NCBI GenBank assembly: GCA_016296945.1
Contig: JAEDHQ010000031.1
Location: 1 to 19,308, forward strand
From: Bacilli bacterium
GTDB taxonomy: Bacteria > Bacillota_I > Bacilli_A > ML615J-28 > CAG-698
Length of the DNA stretch: 19,308 nucleotides
Reading direction: 5' to 3'
Shown here: piece by piece, positions 5,813 to 13,296 of the stretch
Numbering within the stretch: position 1 is the first letter of the stretch
Layout: each line of letters opens with the position of its first letter
The notes under the pieces: model-generated
What the model was told of the DNA's origin: nothing
Databases searched by the model: none
Seen by the model: the letters and a program-made list of their open reading frames with translations, nothing else
Program-made: the position numbers and the translations under genes

Positions 5813-7588
5813 ATGAAATTAAAATTCAAAAATTTAAAATATTCATTTCGTTGCTTAAGTGTATTAATCAAATACCATCCTTGGTTTTTGTTTGCACAAA
5901 TAGTTTCAATGATTTGTTTGGTAATTAAAACATTAATTCCCATTAATGTAGTTTCAAAAATCGTTGAAGCTTTTAATGGATCAATGTCTGAAGAACAAAT
6001 TTATGTTATTGTCTTAACAGATATTTTAGTTTTGATTGTTGTTAGCATTGTTAATCTAATAGTGGATTTTTTGATGAGTTATATCAATTCTCATTTTACG
6101 CTAGCATTCTCTACTGTTCTATTTGGGAAATTAGAATCTATTGATTATGAATTTCATGAAAGTCCTAATTTTCTTGATAATTATACAAGAGCTTTAGATA
6201 ATGGCGCAGAAAAAATTTATGTTGTTGCCTTGCACCAAATGACATTAATCAAAACACTAATTCAAAGTATAGCCGTTTTTGTTATAATTTTACAAATTCA
6301 TTATTTTGCCCTTATCTATGCTTTAGTGATAGCATTAGTTTATGCAATTGTAAGAAGAAAAATAGGTGAATACAATTTTCAAATGATGACAGAGCGTCGT
6401 CCTCTAATTCGTAAAAGAATGTATATTCGAAGAACTTATTACGTGAAAGATGCGATTCCGGATATTAAAACTACTGATGTTGGTAGCTTATTACTAGATG
6501 AAAATAAAGAATTAATTGATGGAGAAATAGAAGTATTTAAAAAGTATAGTTTTAAGATTACTTTTGTAGAAGCGTTTTGCAATTTTATTATGGCTTCAAT
6601 TTATCCTGTTATTTTAGGACTTGCCTGTTATTTTTCTTTACAAACAAAAGATGTTAATGTTTTAGCAACTATAACTGTAGCGGCAACTACTCTTTCAAAT
6701 CTAATAAAATCATTTACTGATACTCTTACAAATATTCAAATAGAAGCACTGGAAGCGAAAGTTGCTTTTGAAGTTCTCGATATGGATTCTGTTATCGAAA
6801 ATGGTAAGGGTGAATGGTTAGAAGAAGATTTTGAAAAGCTAGAAGTAAAAAATGCAGTGTTTTCATATCCTGATAAAGTAGCTTTAGATGGAATAAATAT
6901 TTCCGTGAATAAAGGTGAAAAAATCGCTATTGTCGGCGCAAATGGTGCTGGAAAAACAACACTTGTAAAAATGCTCTTACGCTTGTATGATGTGAGTTCT
7001 GGTTGTATATTATTTAACGGTAAAAATTATAAAGATATTAATCCTAAATCATTAAGAAAATATGTCGGTGCAGTTTTTCAAAATAATGAAGATTATAGTG
7101 TTACTATAGCAGAAAATGTTTTACTACGTAAAATGGAAACTGAAGAAGATGAAAAACTAGTAATTGACGCTTTAAAATTTGGTGATTTGTATGATTATGT
7201 TATGACATTACCAGAAGGTATTAATACAATGGTTACTAGAGAGTTTAGAAGGGAAGGTACAATCTTTTCAGGCGGTCAAAAACAAAAACTAGCTGTTGCC
7301 AGGGGCTATGCTCAAAACTATCAACTATTTATTTTGGATGAGCCATCTAGTGCCCTTGATCCATTAGCAGAAACAAGAATGTATCATAATATGCTTGAAC
7401 TTGGAAATAATAAAACATTAATTTTTATTTCTCATCGTTTAAGTGCAACTGCTAATGTTGATAGAATTTATTTAATCGAGAATGGAAAAGTAGTTGAAGC
7501 AGGAAGTCATAATGAGTTAATGCAAATCGAGAATGGACGCTATCGTAAAATGTTTACTTCACAATCAGAAAAGTATATTGAGGATTAA
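5813..7588 (+). CDS. ABC exporter half-transporter, fused membrane and ATPase domains (first of pair)
   Basis: This 591-residue type IV ABC exporter subunit has an N-terminal membrane domain of about 320 residues with several hydrophobic spans (six are expected), then an ATP-binding domain. Walker A is G-A-N-G-A-G-K-T (375-382). The signature is F-S-G-G-Q-K-Q-K-L (about 485-493). Walker B with catalytic Glu is L-F-I-L-D-E-P (505-511), the D-loop S-A-L-D follows, and the switch is I-S-H-R-L. All catalytic residues look intact. ATG 5813 is preferred over ATG 5801 because GGAG at 5803-5806 is 6 bases upstream, while 5801 has no ribosome binding site. The partner gene starts 3 bases after the stop. 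The pair most likely forms a heterodimeric exporter of lipids, peptides or drugs, but the substrate cannot be told. Confidence 0.88.
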   Translation: MKLKFKNLKYSFRCLSVLIKYHPWFLFAQIVSMICLVIKTLIPINVVSKIVEAFNGSMSEEQIYVIVLTDILVLIVVSIVNLIVDFLMSYINSHFTLAFSTVLFGKLESIDYEFHESPNFLDNYTRALDNGAEKIYVVALHQMTLIKTLIQSIAVFVIILQIHYFALIYALVIALVYAIVRRKIGEYNFQMMTERRPLIRKRMYIRRTYYVKDAIPDIKTTDVGSLLLDENKELIDGEIEVFKKYSFKITFVEAFCNFIMASIYPVILGLACYFSLQTKDVNVLATITVAATTLSNLIKSFTDTLTNIQIEALEAKVAFEVLDMDSVIENGKGEWLEEDFEKLEVKNAVFSYPDKVALDGINISVNKGEKIAIVGANGAGKTTLVKMLLRLYDVSSGCILFNGKNYKDINPKSLRKYVGAVFQNNEDYSVTIAENVLLRKMETEEDEKLVIDALKFGDLYDYVMTLPEGINTMVTREFRREGTIFSGGQKQKLAVARGYAQNYQLFILDEPSSALDPLAETRMYHNMLELGNNKTLIFISHRLSATANVDRIYLIENGKVVEAGSHNELMQIENGRYRKMFTSQSEKYIED

Positions 7589-7591
7589 GTT

Positions 7592-9394
7592 ATGTTTAAA
7601 GATTTAATGAAAAATTTTCAAATCGGAAAGTATGTTTTCAAGTTCTGTCCATGGTATATCTTTTATTCAATAGTATTTATTATTTGTAGTACTCTTCAAG
7701 CTTTAGCTAAAGTATATTTAATAGAATATTTTATTGAAGTTGTAGAAGATGCTGTGAAAAATAAAGTAAATCCGTTAGATGATTTTCCCAAAGTATTATT
7801 CTCATTAGCATTATATTTGCTATTAATATTAGTTGTTACCTTATATAAATCTTACTATAATCAAGTGATAAAAAGAAAATATCGTATTATATTTATAGGT
7901 TCAGTTAGCAATGTAATGTATAATAAAGCGCGATTAGTCGATTATGCTGATTTTGATAATCCAGAATTTTATGATATTTATTCACGAGCAATCAGAGATG
8001 GACAAACTAGGGGAATGGTTGTATATGAAGATTTTATAAATTTCATTGCTTCAATTGTGAATACAATTGCCTTAGGAACATATATTGTTGTTGGGGATTC
8101 AATCTTAATTGCTGTTGTTTTGATATCTGTTATTGTGAGAATTATCATAGCGGATACAGTGAATAAAAATCGTCATCGTTTCGATAAAGAAACAGAGATT
8201 GATCGTCGTGTCTATGGTTATGTTAACAGAACTTTTTACCAACAAAGATTTGCGGCAGAAATTAAATCCACAATTGTTAGTGATTTATTGATTGAAAAAT
8301 GTAATGAAGCACAAAAAAGAATTGATCAGAAATTTATTCAAAGAAATCGAAGCAATACAATTCTAAATTCAATTTCTACAATCATTACAAATCTTTTTGA
8401 GCATGGAATAATTTATTGCTATTTAGTATATAAATTATTTAGAGGATTAACAATTTCAAAGCTTTCATCGATGCTTAATGCGGCAACGCAATTTAGTTCT
8501 AACTTTTATGATGCGGCATCATTTCTTAACAAGGTTAAGTTAAATGCCTTATATATTGATTATTTCTTAGATTTCATGAAATATCAACCAACATTAGAAA
8601 ATCTTGGAACAAAGGATTTGGATGAACCTTTTGAACGTTTGAAGATTGATAATGTTACATTTAGTTATCCAGGAACTGACTTTAATGCTTTAGATAATAT
8701 TAATTTAGAAATTAAGCGTGGGGAAAAACTGGCTATTGTTGGATTAAACGGTGCTGGTAAAACTACATTAATTAAATTGCTGTTAAAGTTTTATAACCCA
8801 AATGTTGGTGATATTTATTTTAATAATCAAGCAATCAGAGATATAAAAGAAAATGTTATTCGTCGCAAATATTCAATTGTTTTTCAAGACTTTCGATTAT
8901 ATGATGTAACAATTGCTGAAAATATTTTAATGCATCCAGTTCATTTGTTGGAAGATGAAAAAAAAGTATGGGATGCTTTAGATAAAGTTAATCTAAAAGA
9001 AAAAGTTAGTGCTTTACCTGAAGGTATTAATACTTTATATAGTCGTGAGTTTAATGGAGTGGAATTTTCAGGTGGTGAAAGGCAAAAACTAGCGATTGCG
9101 AGAGTGTTTGCATCGAATGCTGATATTTATATTTTAGATGAGCCAACAAGTAGTCTTGATCCAATAGCGGAACATGAAATCAATCAATTACTAATGGAGA
9201 AAGCAGAAGGAAAAACAATAATTGTTATTGCTCATCGTTTGTCAACAGTAGTAGATGCTAATCGAATTATCTTAATAGAATATGGTAAGATAATTGAAGA
9301 AGGAACGCATCATCAATTATTAATGCAACAAGGCAAATATTACAAAATGTTCTCAACGCAAGCAGCGTTATATCGTAGGAATGAAAAAAATTAG
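7592..9394 (+). CDS. ABC exporter half-transporter (second of pair)
   Basis: This 600-residue protein has the same architecture as its upstream partner, with only modest similarity in the membrane part. Walker A is G-L-N-G-A-G-K-T (384-391). The signature is F-S-G-G-E-R-Q-K-L (492-500). Walker B is D-I-Y-I-L-D-E-P (511-518), then S-S-L-D and I-A-H-R-L-S. The catalytic glutamate E517 is present, so neither half shows the degenerate site seen in many heterodimeric exporters. GAGG at 7580-7583, inside the end of the first gene, serves as ribosome binding site. No clear terminator follows. Only a 20-bp inverted repeat without a T tract is present (9401-9420). Confidence 0.88.
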   Translation: MFKDLMKNFQIGKYVFKFCPWYIFYSIVFIICSTLQALAKVYLIEYFIEVVEDAVKNKVNPLDDFPKVLFSLALYLLLILVVTLYKSYYNQVIKRKYRIIFIGSVSNVMYNKARLVDYADFDNPEFYDIYSRAIRDGQTRGMVVYEDFINFIASIVNTIALGTYIVVGDSILIAVVLISVIVRIIIADTVNKNRHRFDKETEIDRRVYGYVNRTFYQQRFAAEIKSTIVSDLLIEKCNEAQKRIDQKFIQRNRSNTILNSISTIITNLFEHGIIYCYLVYKLFRGLTISKLSSMLNAATQFSSNFYDAASFLNKVKLNALYIDYFLDFMKYQPTLENLGTKDLDEPFERLKIDNVTFSYPGTDFNALDNINLEIKRGEKLAIVGLNGAGKTTLIKLLLKFYNPNVGDIYFNNQAIRDIKENVIRRKYSIVFQDFRLYDVTIAENILMHPVHLLEDEKKVWDALDKVNLKEKVSALPEGINTLYSREFNGVEFSGGERQKLAIARVFASNADIYILDEPTSSLDPIAEHEINQLLMEKAEGKTIIVIAHRLSTVVDANRIILIEYGKIIEEGTHHQLLMQQGKYYKMFSTQAALYRRNEKN

Positions 9395-9400
9395 AAGGAA

Positions 9401-9420
9401 TCAAAAATAAATATTTTTGA
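9401..9420. repeat. 20-bp inverted repeat downstream of the ABC pair
   Basis: Nine-base arms TCAAAAATA (9401-9409) and TATTTTTGA (9412-9420) are perfect with a 2-base centre. There is no T tract, so terminator function would be weak. The position, 65 bases upstream of a -10, also allows an operator role. Confidence 0.35.
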
Positions 9421-9425
9421 AAATA

Positions 9426-9439
9426 TGAGCACGTTTTCA
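9426..9439 (+). promoter_or_regulatory. cre-like element (possible CcpA site)
   Basis: TGAGCACGTTTTCA matches the Gram-positive catabolite-response consensus TGWAANCGNTNWCA at 12 of 14 positions, including the central CG and the right half. It overlaps a 12-bp perfect palindrome, TTTTCATGAAAA (9434-9445), and TTTTCAT recurs at 9455-9461. It lies about 46 bases upstream of the -10 of the small membrane protein gene. The assignment rests on the motif only. Confidence 0.35.
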
Positions 9440-9460
9440 TGAAAATAGTAAACATTTTCA

Positions 9461-9490
9461 TTAATTACATTTATTTTATTGTAGTATAAT
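9461..9490 (+). promoter_or_regulatory. Promoter of the 54-residue membrane protein gene
   Basis: A perfect TATAAT at 9485-9490 is preceded by a weak -35 (TTAATT, 9461-9466, spacing 18). It is 23 bases from the start codon, so the leader is short and is occupied mainly by the ribosome binding site. Confidence 0.5.
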
Positions 9491-9513
9491 ATAAATGTAA
9501 GGAGGCGAGAAAT

Positions 9514-9678
9514 ATGTTTACATTAATAATTTTTGTATTATTTTCATTCGCTATAAGTGGATGGGCTTTAGTTGATGCTCGTAAAACAAATTTCAAAAGT
9601 ATGAATGATCATACTGAGTCTTCAATTAAATGTTCTGAGATTGATTACGAAATTTGTGATAAATTAAAGACTATTTAA
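9514..9678 (+). CDS. Small single-span membrane protein (54 aa, unknown function)
   Basis: I do not recognise this protein. It has 54 residues: a hydrophobic stretch at about residues 2-20 containing one Trp (W17), then D-A-R-K-T at 21-25, then a hydrophilic tail rich in Ser, Asp and Glu with two Cys (C40, C48). This fits a single N-terminal membrane span with a short soluble tail. Support for its being real: TAAGGAGG at 9498-9505 is an ideal ribosome binding site 8 bases from the ATG, a TATAAT lies just upstream, and a strong terminator follows 38 bases after the stop. It therefore forms a one-gene transcription unit between the ABC exporter pair and the oxaloacetate decarboxylase operon. 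A cre-like element upstream suggests carbon regulation. It could be a small accessory or regulatory membrane protein of a neighbouring complex, but nothing shows which. Confidence 0.7.
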   Translation: MFTLIIFVLFSFAISGWALVDARKTNFKSMNDHTESSIKCSEIDYEICDKLKTI

Positions 9679-9680
9679 AA

Positions 9681-9696
9681 TGAAGCTTACGCTTCA
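9681..9696 (+). other. Short perfect hairpin just after the small gene
   Basis: TGAAGC (9681-9686) and GCTTCA (9691-9696) form a 6-bp stem around TTAC, two bases after the stop codon. No T tract follows. With the terminator 20 bases on, it gives the mRNA a structured 3' end. Confidence 0.45.
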
Positions 9697-9716
9697 ACAA
9701 AGCATGTTTATAATAT

Positions 9717-9757
9717 AAGCTAGTTTTAGGTAGATTATCTTAAAACTAGCTTTTTTT
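9717..9757 (+). terminator. Strong intrinsic terminator after the 54-residue gene
   Basis: AAGCTAGTTTTA (9717-9728) pairs perfectly with TAAAACTAGCTT (9741-9752). Bases 9732-9734 and 9738-9740 (AGA/TCT) can pair within the loop. Seven Ts end the structure. Confidence 0.93.
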
Positions 9758-9803
9758 AAAAAATGAATAAAAAGTATAAAGAAAAAATTTTGAAAATGAG
9801 TGC

Positions 9804-9828
9804 TTTGATTTATTGCATAAAAATCAAA
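9804..9828. promoter_or_regulatory. 25-bp inverted repeat over the -35 of the oad promoter (candidate operator)
   Basis: Perfect 8-bp arms TTTGATTT (9804-9811) and AAATCAAA (9821-9828) flank a 9-base centre that contains the -35 hexamer. A dimeric regulator bound here would block or recruit RNA polymerase. No regulator gene for it can be named from this window. Confidence 0.5.
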
Positions 9829-9841
9829 AATATGGTATAAT
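9813..9841 (+). promoter_or_regulatory. Promoter of the oxaloacetate decarboxylase operon
   Basis: TTGCAT (9813-9818), exactly 17 bases, then a perfect TATAAT (9836-9841) with TG at 9833-9834 as extended -10. The predicted start is near 9847-9848, leaving a leader of about 84 bases. A weaker second candidate is TTGCAA (9879-9884) with TATACA (9902-9907). Confidence 0.75.
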
Positions 9842-9843
9842 AA

Positions 9844-9885
9844 ATTGCGGAATATGGGTATTTTATAGTTTACATATTTTGCAAT
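9844..9885 (+). promoter_or_regulatory. Leader stem-loop at the 5' end of the oad mRNA
   Basis: Bases 9844-9856 (ATTGCGGAATATG) pair with 9873-9885 (CATATTTTGCAAT) in 13 continuous pairs, two of them G-U, around a 16-base loop. The predicted transcription start falls inside the left arm, so about 9-10 pairs would form right at the 5' end of the transcript. Five Ts follow at 9889-9893. It may protect the mRNA end from decay or act as a weak attenuator. I do not recognise a riboswitch class. Confidence 0.5.
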
Positions 9886-9931
9886 AAATTTTTGGTAATA
9901 ATATACAAAAGATAGATAGAAGGAGAAAAAT

Positions 9932-11317
9932 ATGGGTGTTAAAATAGTTGATACTGTTTTGCGTGATGGACATCAATCTTTGTTCGCAACACGTATGACT
10001 ACAGATGAAGTATTGAGTGCTTTAGAAGAACTTGATAATGCAGGCTATTATGCATTAGAAGTTTGGGGTGGTGCAACATTTGATTCATGTTTACGTTTCC
10101 TAGATGAAGATCCATGGGAAAGATTAAGAAAAATCCGTGCTGTTTGTAAAAATACAAAATTACAAATGTTATTCCGTGGCCAAAATATTTTAGGATATCG
10201 TCATTATGCTGATGATGTTGTTGATATGTTTGTTAAGAAGTCTTTAGAGAATGGAATAGATATTATTCGTATTTTCGATGCTTTAAATGACATTAGAAAT
10301 TTAAGATGTGCAGTTGAAAGCACAAAGAAATATGGGGGACACTGTCAAATAGCTTTAAGTTATACAACAAGTCCAATCCATACTGTAGATTATTATGTTG
10401 AATTAGCAAAAGAAATTGAAAAAATGGGCGCAGACTCTTTATGTATTAAAGATATGGCTGGTGTTTTATTACCAAATGATGCTTATGAATTAATTTCTAA
10501 ATTAAAAGCTAATACTAAGTTACCAATTGAATTACATTCACATTGCACTGGTGGTATTTGTGAAATGACTTATATGAATGCTATTGCAGCTGGTGTTGAT
10601 ATCATTGATACAGCATTATCACCATTATCTGGTGGTACAAGTCAACCTTCAACAGAATCTTTCCAATATGCTTTAGCAGGTACTGAATTTGATCCTGGTT
10701 TAAATATTGAATTGCTTAAAAAAGCAGCTGAAAAGATGACTAAGGTTAAAGACAAATATATTGCTAATGGATTGCTAAATCCTAAAGCTTTAACTGTTAA
10801 TCCAAGTATCTTAAAATACCAAGTTCCTGGTGGTATGCTTTCTAATTTAATGAATCAATTAAAAGGTCAAGGAGCTATGGACAAATATGAAGAAGTATTA
10901 AACGAAGTTCCTCGTGTTAGAAAAGATTTAGGTTACCCTCCACTAGTAACACCATTATCACAAATGGTAGGTACTCAAGCAGTTATGAATGTAATTGCTG
11001 GTGAAAGATATAAAATGTGTCCAAAAGAAATTTTTGATTATGTTACTGGTCGTTATGGAAAGAGTCCTGGCATTATTGATCCAGCAATAAAGAAAAAGAT
11101 TTTAAATGGTAAAGAAGTTACTACAATTTCTCATCGTCCTGCTGATGATATTGCTCCAGAATTTGAAGCACTTAAAGAAAAGTATAAAGATCTATGTAAA
11201 TCTGATGAGGATGTATTATCTTGTGCTTTATTTGAAAACATCGCAGTTAAATTCTTAGAAAAGAGAAATAACCCACAACCTGAAGTAGAAGTTGTTGAGG
11301 TTAATTTATATGTATAG
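9932..11317 (+). CDS. oadA: Oxaloacetate decarboxylase alpha subunit (carboxyltransferase, without biotin domain)
   Basis: This 461-residue enzyme removes the C4 carboxyl group of oxaloacetate and places it on protein-bound biotin, leaving pyruvate. It is the cytoplasmic TIM-barrel carboxyltransferase of the Na+ pump. Visible features are D-T-V-L-R-D-G-H-Q-S (7-16) with metal ligand D12, the carboxylated-lysine site C-I-K-D-M-A-G (K173), and metal ligands H202 and H204 in L-H-S-H-C-T-G-G. A conserved carboxylase domain follows. Classical alpha subunits of about 590 residues end in a biotinyl domain. This one stops before it, and the carrier is a separate gene in the operon. AAGGAG at 9920-9925 precedes the ATG. 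The same fold serves as pyruvate carboxylase subunit B, but the OadG and OadB genes alongside settle the role. Confidence 0.93.
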   Translation: MGVKIVDTVLRDGHQSLFATRMTTDEVLSALEELDNAGYYALEVWGGATFDSCLRFLDEDPWERLRKIRAVCKNTKLQMLFRGQNILGYRHYADDVVDMFVKKSLENGIDIIRIFDALNDIRNLRCAVESTKKYGGHCQIALSYTTSPIHTVDYYVELAKEIEKMGADSLCIKDMAGVLLPNDAYELISKLKANTKLPIELHSHCTGGICEMTYMNAIAAGVDIIDTALSPLSGGTSQPSTESFQYALAGTEFDPGLNIELLKKAAEKMTKVKDKYIANGLLNPKALTVNPSILKYQVPGGMLSNLMNQLKGQGAMDKYEEVLNEVPRVRKDLGYPPLVTPLSQMVGTQAVMNVIAGERYKMCPKEIFDYVTGRYGKSPGIIDPAIKKKILNGKEVTTISHRPADDIAPEFEALKEKYKDLCKSDEDVLSCALFENIAVKFLEKRNNPQPEVEVVEVNLYV

Positions 11318-11329
11318 GAAGGTAATATT

Positions 11330-11680
11330 ATGAATTGGTTATTACGTTTAGCAATCTATAATCCAGATCAAGGCATTTATGATAATGCGGCTGAGTTAGG
11401 ATTTGGAAAAGCATTACTTGTTTCCTTAATTGCCATTGTACTAGTATTCTTAGTATTATGTGCTATTATTGGTGCAGTAAAATTAATGCAATATATTTAT
11501 GATAAATTAGGAAAGAAAGAACAAGCACAAGTTGCTTCTGCTCCTGTTGCACAAACTGCACCTAAAAAAGTTGAAATTACTGATGAAGATATGATGGTAG
11601 CTGCTTTAATTGCTACAATTGATTATACTAGTGAAACTAAAAAAGATGTAAAAGTTAAATCTATAAGAAGAATTGGATAG
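11330..11680 (+). CDS. oadG: Oxaloacetate decarboxylase gamma-type subunit (OadG family)
   Basis: This 116-residue protein fits the OadG family, the small membrane anchor that links the alpha and beta subunits of Na+ pumping decarboxylases. One transmembrane helix lies at about residues 28-50 after a short hydrophilic N-terminus. Then comes an Ala/Pro/Gln-rich linker (about 63-76) and a C-terminal patch, I-T-D-E-D-M-M-V-A-A-L-I-A-T-I-D, typical of these subunits. It ends in a basic tail. The start is 12 bases after the oadA stop and uses AGGAAGG at 11316-11322. Gamma subunits are poorly conserved, so the call rests on the single helix, the linker and the gene order. Confidence 0.85.
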   Translation: MNWLLRLAIYNPDQGIYDNAAELGFGKALLVSLIAIVLVFLVLCAIIGAVKLMQYIYDKLGKKEQAQVASAPVAQTAPKKVEITDEDMMVAALIATIDYTSETKKDVKVKSIRRIG

Positions 11681-11692
11681 GAGATAAAAATT

Positions 11693-12046
11693 ATGAAAAT
11701 TTATAAAGTAAAAGTTAACGGTAAAGTTTATGAAGTTGAATTAGAAAGTGTTTCTGAAGTTCAAGGATCTATCAAAGCTGATGCATTAAAAGCTGAAGCT
11801 GCAGCTCCAACTGCTCCTGTTGCTACTGGTGCAGGCGTTGAAGTTAAAGCTCCAATGCAAGGAAAAATTTTAGATGTTAAAGTTAAAGTTGGCGATGCTG
11901 TAAAAAAAGGTGCAGTACTTGCAATTTTAGAGGCTATGAAATTAGAAAACGAAATCGTTGCTCCTCAAGATGGAACAGTTACAGCTGTAGTAGTTAACAA
12001 AGATCAAACTGTTAACAATAATGATTTATTAGTAGTGATTGGGTAA
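11693..12046 (+). CDS. Biotin carrier protein of the decarboxylase
   Basis: This 117-residue biotinyl protein shuttles the carboxyl group from the alpha subunit to the membrane beta subunit. A short N-terminal region (1-35) leads to an Ala/Pro linker (about 34-47), then a biotinyl/lipoyl domain (50-117). The biotin site is E-A-M-K-L-E-N-E, with K83 the expected biotinylated lysine. P-M-Q-G-K-I-L (54-60) and the glycine turn V-G-D-A-V (66-70) are also typical. The gene sits 12 bases after oadG and 6 bases before oadB. Comparable separate carriers (GcdC, MmdC) exist in glutaconyl-CoA and methylmalonyl-CoA decarboxylases. The OadA-type carboxyltransferase makes oxaloacetate the likely substrate. 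Biotinylation would come from the BirA encoded at 15761-16492. Confidence 0.92.
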   Translation: MKIYKVKVNGKVYEVELESVSEVQGSIKADALKAEAAAPTAPVATGAGVEVKAPMQGKILDVKVKVGDAVKKGAVLAILEAMKLENEIVAPQDGTVTAVVVNKDQTVNNNDLLVVIG

Positions 12047-12052
12047 TCAATT

Positions 12053-13222
12053 ATGTTAAAAGAAATGTGGGAATTGCTAGTAGAATTTGCCCAACATTCT
12101 GGTATCGCTCAATTCTTTGCGGAAGGCGGCTGGAAAAATGTCATCATGATTGGTATTGCAATTCTACTATTATGCTTAGCTATTTTTAAAAATGTTGAAC
12201 CATATTTACTATTACCAATTGCATTTGGGATGCTAATGGTCAACTTACCTTTAGGTGGAGTTTTTGAAAAGACATTAGATCCTGTAACTGGTGAATATGC
12301 TTATAGTGGATTACTTGGTGTTTTATATGTTGGTGTCAAAAAAGGAATATATCCTTGTTTGATATTTATGGGGATTGGGGCAACTACTGATTTTGGACCA
12401 TTAATTGCTAATCCTAAGAGTATGCTTTTAGGTGCTGCAGCACAAATTGGTATTTTTATCACATTCCTAGGTGCTTTATTGTTAGGATTTACTAATGCTG
12501 AAGCTAGTTCAATTGGTATCATTGGTGGAGCTGATGGCCCTACAGCAATCTTAGTTACTACTAAACTTGCTGACCATTTATTGCCTGCAATATCAGTCGC
12601 TGCATATTCTTATATGGCGCTAGTTCCTGTGATTCAACCTCCAATTATTAGAAGATTAACTACTAAGAAAGAACGTCAAATTAAGATGACACAATTAAGA
12701 CCTGTTTCTAAGACAGAAAAAATTATTTTCCCAATCTTAGTTACTACAGTTGTATGTTTGATAATTCCTGATTGTGTTCCATTAATTGGATGTTTAATGT
12801 TAGGTAATTTAATTAAAGAATCTGGCGTTGTTCCAAACTTAGTAAATGCTGCTGGTAACTATATTCTTTATATCGTTACAATATTATTAGGTATTTGTGT
12901 TGGGGCAACTGCGAGTGCTGAAGCATTCTTGAATTGGGAAACATTAAAGATTATCTTCTTAGGTGTAATTGCCTTTGGTTTTGCAACTGCATGTGGTGTA
13001 TTATTTGGTAAATTAATGTGTGTATTGTCTAAAGGAAAGATTAATCCAATGATTGGTGCTGCGGGTGTTTCTGCCGTTCCAATGGCTGCCCGTGTTGTTC
13101 AAAAAGAAGGATTAAAAGAAGATCCAACAAACTTCTTATTAATGCATGCAATGGGACCAAATGTTGCTGGCGTTATCGGTTCTGCAATCGCAGCTGGTAT
13201 CTTATTAACATTATTCGGTTAA
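12053..13222 (+). CDS. oadB: Na+-translocating decarboxylase beta subunit (OadB)
   Basis: This 389-residue integral membrane protein has many hydrophobic spans. It decarboxylates carboxybiotin and uses the energy to export Na+. The signature G-I-I-G-G-A-D-G-P-T-A-I lies at 155-166, with D161 corresponding to the Na+-binding and catalytic Asp (D203 in the Klebsiella numbering I recall). The C-terminal G-P-N-V-A-G-V-I-G-S segment carries N370 and S377, matching the second set of Na+-site residues known for the family. The start has only a weak ribosome binding site in the end of the carrier gene (GGGTAA), so translation is probably coupled. It is the last gene before the 74-base gap to pckA. 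Firm by motif and context. Confidence 0.95.
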   Translation: MLKEMWELLVEFAQHSGIAQFFAEGGWKNVIMIGIAILLLCLAIFKNVEPYLLLPIAFGMLMVNLPLGGVFEKTLDPVTGEYAYSGLLGVLYVGVKKGIYPCLIFMGIGATTDFGPLIANPKSMLLGAAAQIGIFITFLGALLLGFTNAEASSIGIIGGADGPTAILVTTKLADHLLPAISVAAYSYMALVPVIQPPIIRRLTTKKERQIKMTQLRPVSKTEKIIFPILVTTVVCLIIPDCVPLIGCLMLGNLIKESGVVPNLVNAAGNYILYIVTILLGICVGATASAEAFLNWETLKIIFLGVIAFGFATACGVLFGKLMCVLSKGKINPMIGAAGVSAVPMAARVVQKEGLKEDPTNFLLMHAMGPNVAGVIGSAIAAGILLTLFG

Positions 13223-13248
13223 AAACATTAGATTAATCATAATATAAG

Positions 13249-13254
13249 TATAAT
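13249..13254 (+). promoter_or_regulatory. Possible -10 for pckA
   Basis: A perfect TATAAT lies 43 bases before the pckA ATG in the 74-base gap after oadB. No convincing -35 is seen at normal spacing, and no terminator separates the genes, so pckA may be read both from here and by read-through from the oad operon. Confidence 0.35.
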
Positions 13255-13296
13255 AATTAAAAATAAAAATAGTTCAATAAGGAGGAACAAATATAT

